From: an uncultured Bacteroides sp.
GTDB lineage: Bacteria; Bacteroidota; Bacteroidia; Bacteroidales; Bacteroidaceae
DNA length: 64,000 nt
Direction: 5' to 3'
Assembly (NCBI GenBank): GCA_949296575.1
Contig: CASFPE010000013.1
Location: 1 to 64,000, forward strand
Position 1 is the first letter of the stretch. Each line of letters opens with the position of its first letter. The position numbers were made by a program, and so were the translations under genes. Positions 1 to 8,553 of this stretch are shown here, one piece after another. Below the pieces are notes generated by a model that was not told the origin of the DNA, ran no database searches, and worked only from the letters and a program-made list of their open reading frames with translations.

Positions 1-1701
1 AGTGAAGTGCGTGTAGTAATCAAAGGCCAAGCCGTAATGCCCGATGTTATGCACGGAATAACGCGCCTTTTGCATGGCCCGTATCGAGACGGTCTCTATC
101 AGGTTGGCTTCCTTCTTTCCTTTCACGTCGTCCAAAAGATGGTTGATGGAGCGCGAGATGTCGGTCTTCGAGCCATTGGTGCGGAGTTTGTATCCAAAGC
201 GGGTGATGAACTGCGACAAGTTGTCCAGCTTCTCCGGGTCCGGCAAGTCGTGGATGCGGTAAGGGAACACTTTGGGCTTCTTCCCTCCCTCCGTTTTTCC
301 GATTCTTTCGGCCACGGTGCGGTTGGCCAGCAGCATGAACTCCTCAATCAACTTGTTGGCATCCTTCGATTCCTTGAAATACACGCCCAGAGGTTTGCCG
401 TTTTCGTCGATGTCGAACTTCACCTCCGTGCGGTCAAAATTGATGGCTCCTGCCGCAAACCGCTTTTCCCGCAGCGCCTTGGCCATCTTGTCCAAGGCCA
501 ACAGTTCTTCCGCGTATTCGCCTTTCCCGGCTTCGATGATGCCTTGCGCCTCCTCGTACGTGAAGCGGCGGTTGCTCCTTATCACCGCATGCACGATGCG
601 GGCGTCCTTCACATTGCCGTCGCCCGTCATCACGAACACCACGGAATAAGCCAATTTGTCCTCGTCCGGGCGGAGGGAGCAGATGAAATTGCACAGGCGT
701 TCCGGCAGCATCGGCACGGTGCGATCCACCAAATACACCGACGTGGCGCGTTGTTCCGCCTCTTTGTCGATGATGCCGCCCTCTTTCACATAGTGGGTCA
801 CGTCGGCAATATGCACGCCCACTTCCCATCTCCCGCCCTCCAATTTGCGTATGGAAAGCGCGTCGTCGAAGTCTTTCGCGTCTTTCGGGTCGATGGTGAA
901 CGTGGTCACTGCCCTGAAATCCTCCCTCTTTGCGATTTCTTCCGCCGGTATTTCGGCAGGAATCTTTTCGGCAGCCGCTTCCACGGCTTTGGGATACACG
1001 TAGGGCAGGCCGTATTCCGCCAGGATGGCATGCATCTCCGTGGTGTTGTCGCCCGCCTTGCCCAGGATGTCCACCACTTTTCCGATGGGGTTCTTCGCCT
1101 TGTCCGGCCACTCCATGATTTTCACCACGGCCTTGTCGCCGTCCTTTCCCCCGCGCAGGTTCTCTTTCGGGATGAAAATGTCGTTGGCCAAGGTGCGGTT
1201 CTCCGTCACGAGGAAAGCATACGTCTTGCGCACGTCCAATGTCCCCACGAACGTGTCGTTGGCCCGCTCCAGTATTTCAATGACTTCGCCTTCGGCCATG
1301 CGGTTCCTCCGCTTGGCATAAAAGGCTATCTTCACTTTATCGTTGTTCATGGCGTGGGCGGAATTGCGTTCGGCGATGAACACCGGCTCCCCTCCGCCGT
1401 CGGGAAGGAAAGAGTTCTTCCCGTTGCTCTTCCGCTGGAACGTGCCGGTCAGAATCACTTCGTGGCTCACCAACTTGTATTTCCCGCTTTCCACTTCTTC
1501 GATGTAGTCATCGGCCTGCAAGTCGGCCAGGATGTCCATGCAAAGCATCTTCAGCGGATGCGTGTTCAAACGAAGTTCCGAAAATATGTATTTGCGGCTC
1601 ATTGCCTTTGCCGCGTTCGCCTGGAAAAAATCGATGACCATCCTTGACAATTCCTTTTTCGTCATGCGTTTCCCGCCTTTCTTTTCCCTGTTCTTTGCCA
1701 T
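1..1701 (-). CDS. rnr: Ribonuclease R (RNase II/RNB family 3'-5' exoribonuclease), partial
   Basis: The minus strand is open from an ATG at 1701 to the left edge, giving 567 residues without the C-terminus. RNase R degrades structured RNA 3' to 5' in the cytoplasm. The N-terminus has a winged-helix-like segment followed by cold-shock-like domains. The RNB catalytic centre is seen as TIDPKDAKDFDDA, whose Asp residues bind the metal ions, with the typical HIADVTHYV downstream. The fragment breaks off at HYGLAFDYYTHFT, just before the expected SPIRRYPD stretch, so roughly 150 residues (S1 domain, basic tail) lie outside the window. It is transcribed divergently from the CDF exporter. The family call is secure from the catalytic block. 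A long plus-strand open frame over the same DNA is a shadow. Confidence 0.93.
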   Translation of the reverse strand, partial: MAKNREKKGGKRMTKKELSRMVIDFFQANAAKAMSRKYIFSELRLNTHPLKMLCMDILADLQADDYIEEVESGKYKLVSHEVILTGTFQRKSNGKNSFLPDGGGEPVFIAERNSAHAMNNDKVKIAFYAKRRNRMAEGEVIEILERANDTFVGTLDVRKTYAFLVTENRTLANDIFIPKENLRGGKDGDKAVVKIMEWPDKAKNPIGKVVDILGKAGDNTTEMHAILAEYGLPYVYPKAVEAAAEKIPAEIPAEEIAKREDFRAVTTFTIDPKDAKDFDDALSIRKLEGGRWEVGVHIADVTHYVKEGGIIDKEAEQRATSVYLVDRTVPMLPERLCNFICSLRPDEDKLAYSVVFVMTGDGNVKDARIVHAVIRSNRRFTYEEAQGIIEAGKGEYAEELLALDKMAKALREKRFAAGAINFDRTEVKFDIDENGKPLGVYFKESKDANKLIEEFMLLANRTVAERIGKTEGGKKPKVFPYRIHDLPDPEKLDNLSQFITRFGYKLRTNGSKTDISRSINHLLDDVKGKKEANLIETVSIRAMQKARYSVHNIGHYGLAFDYYTHFT

Positions 1702-1768
1702 AAGAATGAATTTTATGGTACAAAGTAAGCAAATTAAATAGACTATTCATGAGGCAAAAGCATTAAAA

Positions 1769-1800
1769 TTTGCTTCTGTACTCGCCTTTCTCTATCTTTG
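1769..1800 (+). promoter_or_regulatory. Bacteroidota-type promoter for the CDF-SDR operon
   Basis: A TTTG box at 1769-1772, a 20-bp spacer and TATCTTTG at 1793-1800 match the Bacteroidota consensus TTTG-N19-21-TAnnTTTG. The ATG of the CDF gene starts 22 bp further on, so the 5' leader is short. Confidence 0.75.
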
Positions 1801-1822
1801 CTCCCAAAACATCTCCTATGCC

Positions 1823-2740
1823 ATGACGCAAGCGGACGATAACAAAAAAAGGGAAAAGGAAATCTACCGCGTGACCATTGCCGGCAGCATTGTCAACGTG
1901 TTGCTGCTGGCATTCAAGTTTGTTGCCGGCATTTTGGGAAACAGCGCGGCAATGCTGGCCGATGCCGTGCATTCGCTTTCCGACTTCATCACCGACATTG
2001 TGGTGCTGCTCTTCGTGCGCCTCTCCAACAAGCCCGTGGACAAAGGCCACGACTTCGGCCACGGAAAATATGAAACCTTGGCCACAGCCATCATCGGGCT
2101 GGTGCTGCTGGCCGTGGGCATCGGCATCTTGTGGAGCGGCGCGGCAAGCATCTACGGCAGCATCCAAGGAAACGTGCCGGAAACGCCGGGTGCCATTGCC
2201 CTCGCAGCCGCCGCCATCTCCATCGTTTCCAAAGAAATCCTGTACCGCTATACGGTGAAGAAAGGGAAACAGTTCAACTCGCAAGCCGTGGTGGCCAACG
2301 CATGGCACCATCGGAGCGACGCTTTCTCCTCCATCGGCACGCTGATTGGCATCGGGGGAGCCATCCTATTAGGCGAATCATGGCGCATCCTCGACCCCAT
2401 CGCCGCCGTCATCGTCAGCATCTTCATCATCAAAGCCGCCATCCAGTTGTCCGTCCCCTCCATCAACGACCTTTTGGAGAAATCGCTCCCGGAAAGCGTG
2501 GAACAGGAAATCGTGAAGCTCAGCACCGCTGTGCCGGGCGTGAGCCAACCGCACAACCTGCGCACGCGCCGCATCGGGAATTATTACGCCATCGAACTGC
2601 ATGTGCGCATGGACGGAAGCCTGTCCCTGCAAGAAGCGCACCGCACGGCCACGGAAATCGAAAACAAGCTGAAAGCGCACTATGGCGCGAACACGCACAT
2701 CATCATCCACGTGGAACCCACTAAAGGACAGGAGGCATGA
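1823..2740 (+). CDS. Cation diffusion facilitator (FieF/CzcD-type divalent metal exporter)
   Basis: A 305-residue inner-membrane protein of the CDF family, which exports Zn2+, Fe2+, Co2+ or similar ions by proton antiport. The transport-site pattern HxxxD occurs twice: H50-D54 in HSLSDF of the second membrane helix and H162-D166 in HHRSDAF of the fifth. The cytosolic loop signature GHDFGHGKYE follows the third helix. The last 90 residues form the usual cytosolic domain and end with HIIIHVEP. The length is normal. The stop overlaps the start of the next gene by 4 bp (ATGA), so the two are probably translationally coupled. The metal cannot be read from the sequence; His rather than Asp at the first transport position argues against a strictly iron/manganese-selective member. 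Confidence 0.9.
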   Translation: MTQADDNKKREKEIYRVTIAGSIVNVLLLAFKFVAGILGNSAAMLADAVHSLSDFITDIVVLLFVRLSNKPVDKGHDFGHGKYETLATAIIGLVLLAVGIGILWSGAASIYGSIQGNVPETPGAIALAAAAISIVSKEILYRYTVKKGKQFNSQAVVANAWHHRSDAFSSIGTLIGIGGAILLGESWRILDPIAAVIVSIFIIKAAIQLSVPSINDLLEKSLPESVEQEIVKLSTAVPGVSQPHNLRTRRIGNYYAIELHVRMDGSLSLQEAHRTATEIENKLKAHYGANTHIIIHVEPTKGQEA

Positions 2741-3747
2741 AACAGAAGATTCTCGTGACCGGCGCCAGCGGATTCATCGGCAGCTTCATCGTGGAGGAAG
2801 CCCTGCGCCAAGGCTTCGAAGTGTGGGCAGGCATCCGGAAGACCAGCAGCAAAGCCTATCTGCAAGACGAAAGAATCCGTTTCCTCTGCCTGACATTCGC
2901 CGACAAGGAGCAACTGCAAGCGGAATTGGACGGTTTCCGAAAAGAACATGGAGCGTGGGATTACATCGTGCATTGCGCCGGGGCCACCAAATGCAAGGAC
3001 AAACAAGGCTTTGAACTGCACAACACCCTTGCCACCCGCCACTTCATCGAAACGCTGGAAGCGTTGGGCATGTTCCCGCAACGCTTCGTGTTCCTCAGTT
3101 CGCTAAGCGTCTATGGCCCCATCCATGAACGCTCCGCCCAAGCTATCTGCGCCACGGACACCCCGATGCCCGACACTGCATACGGCAAAAGCAAACTGGA
3201 AGCCGAGCGGTACATACAGGCGCATGCCACGCTGCCATCCATCATCCTTCGCCCCACAGGTGTGTACGGGCCAAGGGAACGCGACTATTTCCTGATGGCC
3301 AAATCCATCCGGCAACATGTGGATTTCGCCGCCGGACTGCGGAAACAGGCCCTCACCTTCGTTTACGTGAAGGACCTCGTGCAGGCCGTGTTCCTGGCTT
3401 TGCAAAAGGGACAGGCACGAACCAGCTATTTCGTCAGCGACGGGCAGACGTATTCGAGCCGCGCTTTTTCCGAACTCATCCAAAAAGAACTGGGCGTTCA
3501 CGGAGTGCTGAAGCTCGCTTGCCCCCTGTTCCTCCTTAAAGCCATCTGCCTCGTCAGCGGGAGAATCGCTTCATGGGCCGGCAAAAGCAGCACCCTGAAC
3601 AGCGACAAATACCGCATCATGAGGCAACGCAACTGGCGGTGCGACATCGCCCCGTTGGTGCGCGACTTGGGTTACAAGCCCCAATACCTGCTGGAAAGAG
3701 GGGTGAAAGAAACCATCCAATGGTACAAAGAGCAAGGCTGGCTGTGA
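2737..3747 (+). CDS. NAD(P)-dependent epimerase/dehydratase (extended SDR)
   Basis: A 336-residue Rossmann-fold protein beginning KILVTGASGFIGSF, the TGxxGxxG cofactor motif of extended short-chain dehydrogenases. The catalytic Tyr and Lys appear in TAYGKSKLEAE (YxxxK), with the preceding Ser in FLSSLSVYG. The substrate-binding half contains RPTGVYGPRERDY. Such proteins act on nucleotide sugars or related compounds; the exact substrate cannot be assigned, and fusion to a membrane exporter operon gives no clear hint. A GGAGG ribosome site lies just before the ATG, unusual for Bacteroidota, and supports the start. The 3' end meets the convergent LuxR gene 4 bp away. Confidence 0.85.
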   Translation: MKQKILVTGASGFIGSFIVEEALRQGFEVWAGIRKTSSKAYLQDERIRFLCLTFADKEQLQAELDGFRKEHGAWDYIVHCAGATKCKDKQGFELHNTLATRHFIETLEALGMFPQRFVFLSSLSVYGPIHERSAQAICATDTPMPDTAYGKSKLEAERYIQAHATLPSIILRPTGVYGPRERDYFLMAKSIRQHVDFAAGLRKQALTFVYVKDLVQAVFLALQKGQARTSYFVSDGQTYSSRAFSELIQKELGVHGVLKLACPLFLLKAICLVSGRIASWAGKSSTLNSDKYRIMRQRNWRCDIAPLVRDLGYKPQYLLERGVKETIQWYKEQGWL

Positions 3748-3751
3748 GGCA

Positions 3752-4366
3752 TCACAGCTTCCCTTCAATGTCCTGCAATTTCACCAACTTGTTGACAATG
3801 GCATAAATGGCCAGCCCCGCAGGGCTGTGTATCTGCAGTTTCCGAGCAATGTTGCGGCGATGCGTGATGACCGTATGGATGGACAGGAAAAGCTTATCGG
3901 CAATTGCCTTATTGGTCATTCCTTTCACCACACACACGATGATTTCACGTTCACGCTGGCTCAATGCCTCCGGCTCCACTGGCTGTTCTTCGGTTGGAGC
4001 GACATGCTGCAATGCGTTCAACTTGACAGCTACCCCTTCCGCCGTTTCATAAATAGACATCCGCTCATCATAATCCTTCAGCAAGGAAGCATCTATCACC
4101 GAACACAACAGGGCAATGTACTTGGCATGAACCGCAGGATGCGCCTCCTTGAACGACAAAAGGTCGAACCAACCACCGAATGCAGGGTTCACAATCAACA
4201 CGTCTGCCCGCTGCATGCGGAAACATTCATCCAGCATTTCCATCGTCCCTACTTCCACCGGATGGATGTTCCACCCCGGAAGATGCCTCAACAGATTGAC
4301 AACCCCGCTCCGGACGATGATGGATGTCTCGGCAATGACAACCCGTAACGATTCACTGCTTTTCAT
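3752..4366 (-). CDS. LuxR/NarL-family regulator with degenerate receiver domain
   Basis: A 204-residue regulator. The C-terminal 65 residues form a GerE-type helix-turn-helix: LSQREREIIVCVVKGMTNKAIADKL is the classic entry into this fold (quoted here in part), followed by SIHTVITHRRNIARKL. The N-terminal 120 residues look like a response-regulator receiver (LRVVIAETSIIVRSGVVNLL), but the acidic pair is replaced by AET. The phospho-acceptor position in ADVLIVNP is Asn instead of Asp. It may therefore act without phosphorylation. The ATG at 4366 is preferred over longer frames because it sits 14 bp inside the end of the hemerythrin gene, a typical coupled arrangement. It is the best local candidate for the protein that binds the heptamer dyads at 5109-5222. 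Confidence 0.85.
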   Translation of the reverse strand: MKSSESLRVVIAETSIIVRSGVVNLLRHLPGWNIHPVEVGTMEMLDECFRMQRADVLIVNPAFGGWFDLLSFKEAHPAVHAKYIALLCSVIDASLLKDYDERMSIYETAEGVAVKLNALQHVAPTEEQPVEPEALSQREREIIVCVVKGMTNKAIADKLFLSIHTVITHRRNIARKLQIHSPAGLAIYAIVNKLVKLQDIEGKL

Positions 4367-5069
4367 TGTTCCTTGCCTCCTTTTCCAATTTTCGCACAGC
4401 CGGTATGAACATGTAATCTTCCACTTTGCAATGCATCGCCAAATCCGCCTCGCAATTATAGATGTCGAAAAGCACCGCATTCAGCAAGTTTGTGTCGCGT
4501 TTGGCCGGATAATACTTGATGATGATGTTTTTCAACTCTGTCAGCTTGGCCTCTATTTGGTTATGCCTCCGCGCAAATATGCTGATTTGGTATTGCGGCA
4601 ATTCTTTTTCTTCCTCCAACAAAGCCTCCACATATGCAAAAACCACCTTGTCCTCATAATCCATGTGTTTCCTGACTTCGGCAACATATTCATCAAAAAA
4701 CTTCAGAATCAAAAAAGCCACCTCGTTGGAGGCGGAACAGTCTATCGCTTCTATCAGCTTGCGGCGGATAGCCGGAAGATTGAAATCAAGGAAATAAGCA
4801 TGCGCCTGCTTCAAATAACTCATCAAAGAAACAACAGAAACGCCATTGTCTTCCTCGTCCAGGCAAGAACGGTCCTCGTCTACAAAATTGACCACCGCCA
4901 AAAAAGTGTTGTAATCCACCCCATTCAATGCACACACCTCTTTCACCGTCTTGTCGCCAAACCCTAACGGCAAACCAAAACGGCTCAGAACCATGAGCAA
5001 AGAGTAATTGTTGCATATCAAATCGCTCATCTTGTCTGCCTCTTTGTATCGCCGGTCGTTCATATTCAT
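4353..5069 (-). CDS. Hemerythrin-domain protein, ScdA/RIC-like
   Basis: A protein of about 238 residues. Its first 60 residues (SDLICNNYSLLMVLSRFGL, then KTVKEVCALNGVD) resemble the DUF542/ScdA N-terminal domain of RIC iron-sulfur repair proteins. The rest is a helical hemerythrin-like bundle with candidate di-iron ligands in HMDYEDKVV, RRHNQIEAK and MHCKVEDY. Known relatives repair Fe-S clusters or sense O2 or NO; which applies here is inference. A longer frame begins with ATG at 5081, but that codon lies inside the predicted -7 box (5079-5086), so the ATG at 5069, or 5063, is more likely. The LuxR regulator is encoded downstream with an overlapping start, suggesting that the pair acts together. 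Confidence 0.82.
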   Translation of the reverse strand: MNMNDRRYKEADKMSDLICNNYSLLMVLSRFGLPLGFGDKTVKEVCALNGVDYNTFLAVVNFVDEDRSCLDEEDNGVSVVSLMSYLKQAHAYFLDFNLPAIRRKLIEAIDCSASNEVAFLILKFFDEYVAEVRKHMDYEDKVVFAYVEALLEEEKELPQYQISIFARRHNQIEAKLTELKNIIIKYYPAKRDTNLLNAVLFDIYNCEADLAMHCKVEDYMFIPAVRKLEKEARNNEKQ

Positions 5070-5078
5070 ATTTTTTTG

Positions 5079-5110
5079 CAAAGGAACGCTTTCGGCTCCA
5101 CAAAGGCAAT
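5079..5110 (-). promoter_or_regulatory. Promoter of the hemerythrin-LuxR operon
   Basis: Read on the minus strand: ATTG (5110-5107), a 20-bp spacer, then TTCCTTTG (5086-5079), the same -7 box as at acpP. The -33 box overlaps the first heptamer dyad by two bases. Both elements deviate slightly from consensus, so help from an activator is plausible. Confidence 0.5.
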
Positions 5111-5222
5111 CACCATTTGTAGGTATTCTGCCGCCACAGCATCACCACAAATGACGATGCACGCCAGTCAAACATCACCACAAATTATGACAAGGCACTG
5201 CAAATTAGCCATTAATAGGGAT
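5109..5222. promoter_or_regulatory. Array of four phased 7-2-7 heptamer dyads between divergent operons
   Basis: Four 16-bp sites share one layout of two inverted heptamers two bases apart: TCACCAT-TT-GTAGGTA (5110-5125), TCACCAC-AA-ATGACGA (5142-5157), TCACCAC-AA-ATTATGA (5175-5190) and TAGCCAT-TA-ATAGGGA (5206-5221). Start-to-start distances are 32, 33 and 31 bp, about three helical turns, so all would face the same side. The outer two sites abut the -33 boxes of the hemerythrin and flavodoxin promoters. The heptamers resemble the NarL half-site TACYYMT. The pattern is seen directly; the binding protein is inferred. Confidence 0.6.
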
Positions 5223-5252
5223 TTCACGGCCGTCAGAGGCACGCTATCTTTG
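5221..5252 (+). promoter_or_regulatory. Promoter of flavodoxin-DUF2023
   Basis: TATCTTTG at 5245-5252 is a perfect -7 box; the -33 position (ATTT, 5221-5224, 20-bp spacer) is weak and abuts a heptamer dyad. This resembles an activator-dependent promoter. The ATG follows 25 bp downstream. Confidence 0.6.
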
Positions 5253-5276
5253 CCATGAACAAAAAACAAAAAGGTT

Positions 5277-5786
5277 ATGAAAAGAATTGGAATATTCTAT
5301 GGTTCCACCACAGGGACAACGGAAGCAATAGCACGCACTATTGCAAACAAACTGAACGTAAGCAACGACCATGTGCATGACGCAGCGCAACTCACTGCCG
5401 AACTTGCCGGACAATACGATGTCCTCATCTTGGGAAGCTCCACATGGGGTGACGGCGAATTGCAAGATGACTGGTATGATGCCGCCAAAATATTGAAAGG
5501 CATGAACCTGTCTGGCAAGCATGTAGCCTTGTTCGGATGCGGCGACTCAGAATCATACAGCAGCACTTTCTGCGACGCGATGGGCATATTGCATGAAGAA
5601 CTGCAAGGCACAGGATGCCAGTTCTGCGGCACTGTAGATGCAAGCGGTTACACGTTTGACAGTTCCAGAGCAGCATCAGACGGCAAGTTCGTGGGGCTGG
5701 CCATCGACGAAAACAATGAAAGCAACCTGACAGAGGGACGCATCGACGCATGGACAAAAACATTATACGAATGCACTGGCAACTGA
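5277..5786 (+). CDS. fldA: Flavodoxin
   Basis: A 169-residue cytosolic FMN electron carrier, the usual length of long-chain flavodoxins. The phosphate-binding loop is YGSTTGTTEAIA at residues 7-18; the isoalloxazine-contacting loops are GSSTWGDGELQDDW and FGCGDSESYSSTFCDA. Flavodoxins replace ferredoxin when iron is scarce; this is family knowledge. The gene sits divergently from the hemerythrin-LuxR operon, and four operator-like sites lie between. DUF2023 follows 12 bp downstream, a pairing I recognise from other Bacteroidales. Confidence 0.93.
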   Translation: MKRIGIFYGSTTGTTEAIARTIANKLNVSNDHVHDAAQLTAELAGQYDVLILGSSTWGDGELQDDWYDAAKILKGMNLSGKHVALFGCGDSESYSSTFCDAMGILHEELQGTGCQFCGTVDASGYTFDSSRAASDGKFVGLAIDENNESNLTEGRIDAWTKTLYECTGN

Positions 5787-5798
5787 AAAGACAGCAAC

Positions 5799-6149
5799 AT
5801 GGCACACGAACGGATCGTACCAGGAGAAATCAGGATATTCCTGAACCATTTGTATGAATTCAAGAAAGGCATCCGCCACATGGTATTGCACACCATGAAC
5901 AAAGAATACGAAGATTTTGCCGTCCGGCGGTTAAGGAGCCAAAACATCGGTTACTTGGTGCAACCGGTTGACAACAGCAAAGTGAACTTGTATTTCGGCA
6001 AGAAAGAATGCCTCAATGTCGTCAAGCTGCTGATGGATCGCCCGCTGAACCTGCTTACACCCGAAGAAGACTTCATCGTGGGCGCCATGCTCGGATACGA
6101 CATCTGCCAGCAATGCAAACGTTTTTGCGGCAAAAAGGCCAGTGCTTGA
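5799..6149 (+). CDS. DUF2023 family protein
   Basis: A 116-residue soluble protein without signal peptide. The sequence matches my memory of DUF2023, a small Bacteroidales family found next to flavodoxin; its function is unknown. The C-terminus carries CQQCKRFCGKK, a Cys-rich tail with CxxC and a third Cys four residues on, which could bind metal or be redox active. It is 12 bp behind flavodoxin with no promoter between, so it probably works with flavodoxin or under the same conditions. Confidence 0.8.
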   Translation: MAHERIVPGEIRIFLNHLYEFKKGIRHMVLHTMNKEYEDFAVRRLRSQNIGYLVQPVDNSKVNLYFGKKECLNVVKLLMDRPLNLLTPEEDFIVGAMLGYDICQQCKRFCGKKASA

Positions 6150-6170
6150 TTTCTTTTTTTAATGAGTGAC

Positions 6171-6209
6171 AAGCGGGGAAGAAACCGAGAGGCATCCTTC
6201 CCTGCTTTT
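6171..6209. terminator. Bidirectional terminator between DUF2023 and ccsBA
   Basis: AAGCGGGGAAG (6171-6181) pairs with CTTCCCTGCTT (6197-6207) over 11 bp with one G-T, and is followed by TT. A T-run also precedes it at 6152-6160. It separates convergent genes. Confidence 0.65.
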
Positions 6210-6242
6210 ATGAATGCCAATACTACAAAACAAACTTGCAAA

Positions 6243-8465
6243 TCAAGCATAGCTGTGCATGCCGCCCAGCAGGAAATTGACCCCAAAATAAGTAACCAAC
6301 ACAGATAAAAAAGCCGCAATGGAAAATGCATGGAAAAACATCGGACGGCGGAAACAAGGCAATGATGCAGCATGAAGCGCTGAAGCATAAACCAACAAAG
6401 TGACCAAGGCCCAAACTTCTTTCGGGTCCCAACCCCAATAACGCCCCCATGAAACATTAGCCCACACCGCGCCAATAAATATGCCTGCCGCCAACAAGAA
6501 CACGGCCGGATACAACAATATACGGCTTACAACCTGCAAACGCGCTATCTGCACAGACTTGCCGCCCAAACAATGCAAAGCCACAGCCATAACTCCATTC
6601 AGCATCATGAAGGCAAACAAGGCATAGGCAAGCATGATGGTCATGACATGCACACTGAGCAACGGAGAGGAAAGCACCGGCATCAAAGGCGTGATTTGAG
6701 GAGACGAACCGCCCATCATGGCAACCAACAAAGCAAAACCGCTGACCAAAAAGGAAAACGCCCGCACCGTTGCAAAACGTTTCCGCAAAAGGAATGCGAG
6801 CAGACACGCGCACCAAGCCATGAACTGCATCGTCTCAAAACCGTTGGACAACGGCAAATGCCCGCTTGCATAACCACGGAAAGCAATCATCGCTGTCAGG
6901 TAAATGAATACAAATATCAACAATACATCCAACAAGCGGGGCATCCAACAGAGGAGATACCGTTGCGCCACCATGCGGAAACAGCAAGACACAAACGCCA
7001 ACAATCCCACAGCAAGACAAAACATGGCAAACAGACGGTCATTATTGAAACGGTTGTACCATTTTTCTGCCTGGAAACGAGAGGCAGAAGGCAGCACATC
7101 GCCGGCCACCTTCTGCTGATAAGCCCGCAGCTTGCCCACCAATTCCACCACTTCCACATAACGCTTTTCCATCACTTTTTCCGCCACATATCCCATCCAC
7201 TTCCGAACAAACACCCGTTCGCCCGGCGGCATGCCATAAGGCAAACGGTCAGCAAGAGAATACCATGCCACCTGCCCTTCCTCTTGATTGTAATAAGGAT
7301 AAATAACCCACAAACTGCCCGTACCGGCCATGCAGGAAAGGCTGAAAGCTTCATTGGCTGCATCCCATGCACGTTGCATGCCGCTGCCGGATTCATCACG
7401 CACACTTCTTTTCAATTTATATCCATCCGTTCCAACAAAATCCACTAAACGTGCATAAGCCCCTTTTATGCCCAACAATTTCCTCATCTCCTTTTCACGG
7501 ATGCGGATGAGCGGTTCTTCCTTCCAATCATCATAAAAGAAAAACCATCCTGTCAGCACTTGCTCAGAAGTAAATCCTTTATAAGAAGGCTTGCCGTAGA
7601 GCTTGACTGTAAAATCACGAGCCAATGTCTGAAGCGGACAAATGCGGCCATTGTAGTAAACATGCAAATCACCAAAAGCACCGGCCACCTGTTTCGGAAG
7701 AACTTGTGGCAACGAATCTGCATAAAGGCAAGAGGGGAACAGGGCAAATCCTAAAACAATTGCAACCTTGGACAACAAAGGATGGTGCAACAACCGGCGG
7801 AAAGCACTATTGCGCCAAAAGAAAAAGGCAAGCATGGAACACAAAAGCAGAGCATAACCAGCATAAGTAACCGCAATGCCCAACGGATCGCAAGAAACGG
7901 AAAGCGTCACTCCATTGCCATCCTCATCATACTTTGACTGGTAAAAACGGTAATGATGGCAAGAAAAGACATGATTCATCGAAACTTCTCCCTCACGGCG
8001 GCTGCCATCCGGTTCTTCCACAACAAGGCGGCTGACATAATCCATTGGCGAGGAAGTACCCGGATAATATACTAATTGGAAATCAACTAAAGAAACTTTA
8101 AAAGGGAATTCCCTGGTGCCGCCATCAAACATGGAAAACTCTTGAACGGGTTTTGTGCCGCATCGCAAATGCACATGCCCTTGAACACCCCATGCATAGG
8201 TAAAAAAAGCCCCGGCCAATATTACCAAGAATGATGCATGCAAACTAAAAACAAAAAAGTTGCGGAAAAGCCGCCGGCGGCAAATGTAAAGCATGGAACA
8301 CAAAGCAAATCCAACCCATAAGACCACAAAAACCGGCGATGAATAAATCCAACGGACAACAAAAGGGGTGCCATGCAACTTTTCCAACACAGTAGCAGCA
8401 ATCAATGCCACCACAAGCAAACCTGCCAAGCCAAAAGAAAGGCGCTTTAACAAATTGCTCTGCAT
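6243..8465 (-). CDS. ccsBA: ResB/CcsB-CcsA fusion, system II cytochrome c biogenesis protein
   Basis: A 740-residue inner-membrane protein that carries haem across the membrane and joins it to apocytochromes c. The N-terminal third has ResB-like membrane helices and a periplasmic domain; the C-terminal half is CcsA-like, with the tryptophan-rich haem-handling motif WGWDPKEVWALVTLLVY and periplasmic His residues (HVMTIMLAYALF, SALHAASLP). A longer frame extends to 8531, but the ATG at 8465 has a good ribosome site (GGAGGA, 7-bp gap) and starts just before the first helix, so I chose it. It is the last gene of the porin-imelysin-DUF1111 operon. The upstream gene product has two CxxCH sites and is a likely client. 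Confidence 0.88.
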   Translation of the reverse strand: MQSNLLKRLSFGLAGLLVVALIAATVLEKLHGTPFVVRWIYSSPVFVVLWVGFALCSMLYICRRRLFRNFFVFSLHASFLVILAGAFFTYAWGVQGHVHLRCGTKPVQEFSMFDGGTREFPFKVSLVDFQLVYYPGTSSPMDYVSRLVVEEPDGSRREGEVSMNHVFSCHHYRFYQSKYDEDGNGVTLSVSCDPLGIAVTYAGYALLLCSMLAFFFWRNSAFRRLLHHPLLSKVAIVLGFALFPSCLYADSLPQVLPKQVAGAFGDLHVYYNGRICPLQTLARDFTVKLYGKPSYKGFTSEQVLTGWFFFYDDWKEEPLIRIREKEMRKLLGIKGAYARLVDFVGTDGYKLKRSVRDESGSGMQRAWDAANEAFSLSCMAGTGSLWVIYPYYNQEEGQVAWYSLADRLPYGMPPGERVFVRKWMGYVAEKVMEKRYVEVVELVGKLRAYQQKVAGDVLPSASRFQAEKWYNRFNNDRLFAMFCLAVGLLAFVSCCFRMVAQRYLLCWMPRLLDVLLIFVFIYLTAMIAFRGYASGHLPLSNGFETMQFMAWCACLLAFLLRKRFATVRAFSFLVSGFALLVAMMGGSSPQITPLMPVLSSPLLSVHVMTIMLAYALFAFMMLNGVMAVALHCLGGKSVQIARLQVVSRILLYPAVFLLAAGIFIGAVWANVSWGRYWGWDPKEVWALVTLLVYASALHAASLPCFRRPMFFHAFSIAAFLSVLVTYFGVNFLLGGMHSYA

Positions 8466-8553
8466 ACAAAATTCCTCCATACATGCAAATTGCCACTTCC
8501 GGCAAGTATTCCAACATGCCGGAAGCAACAATTGCCATTAAAATGCAAAAAAA

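Noticed and set aside
7..1647. A 546-codon open frame on the plus strand
   Set aside because: It is the shadow of rnr on the minus strand, whose catalytic block and family-typical sequence are clear.
4353..4480. N-terminal extension of the LuxR gene up to 4480
   Set aside because: It lies within the hemerythrin gene in another frame and is unlike a receiver domain; ATG 4366 fits.
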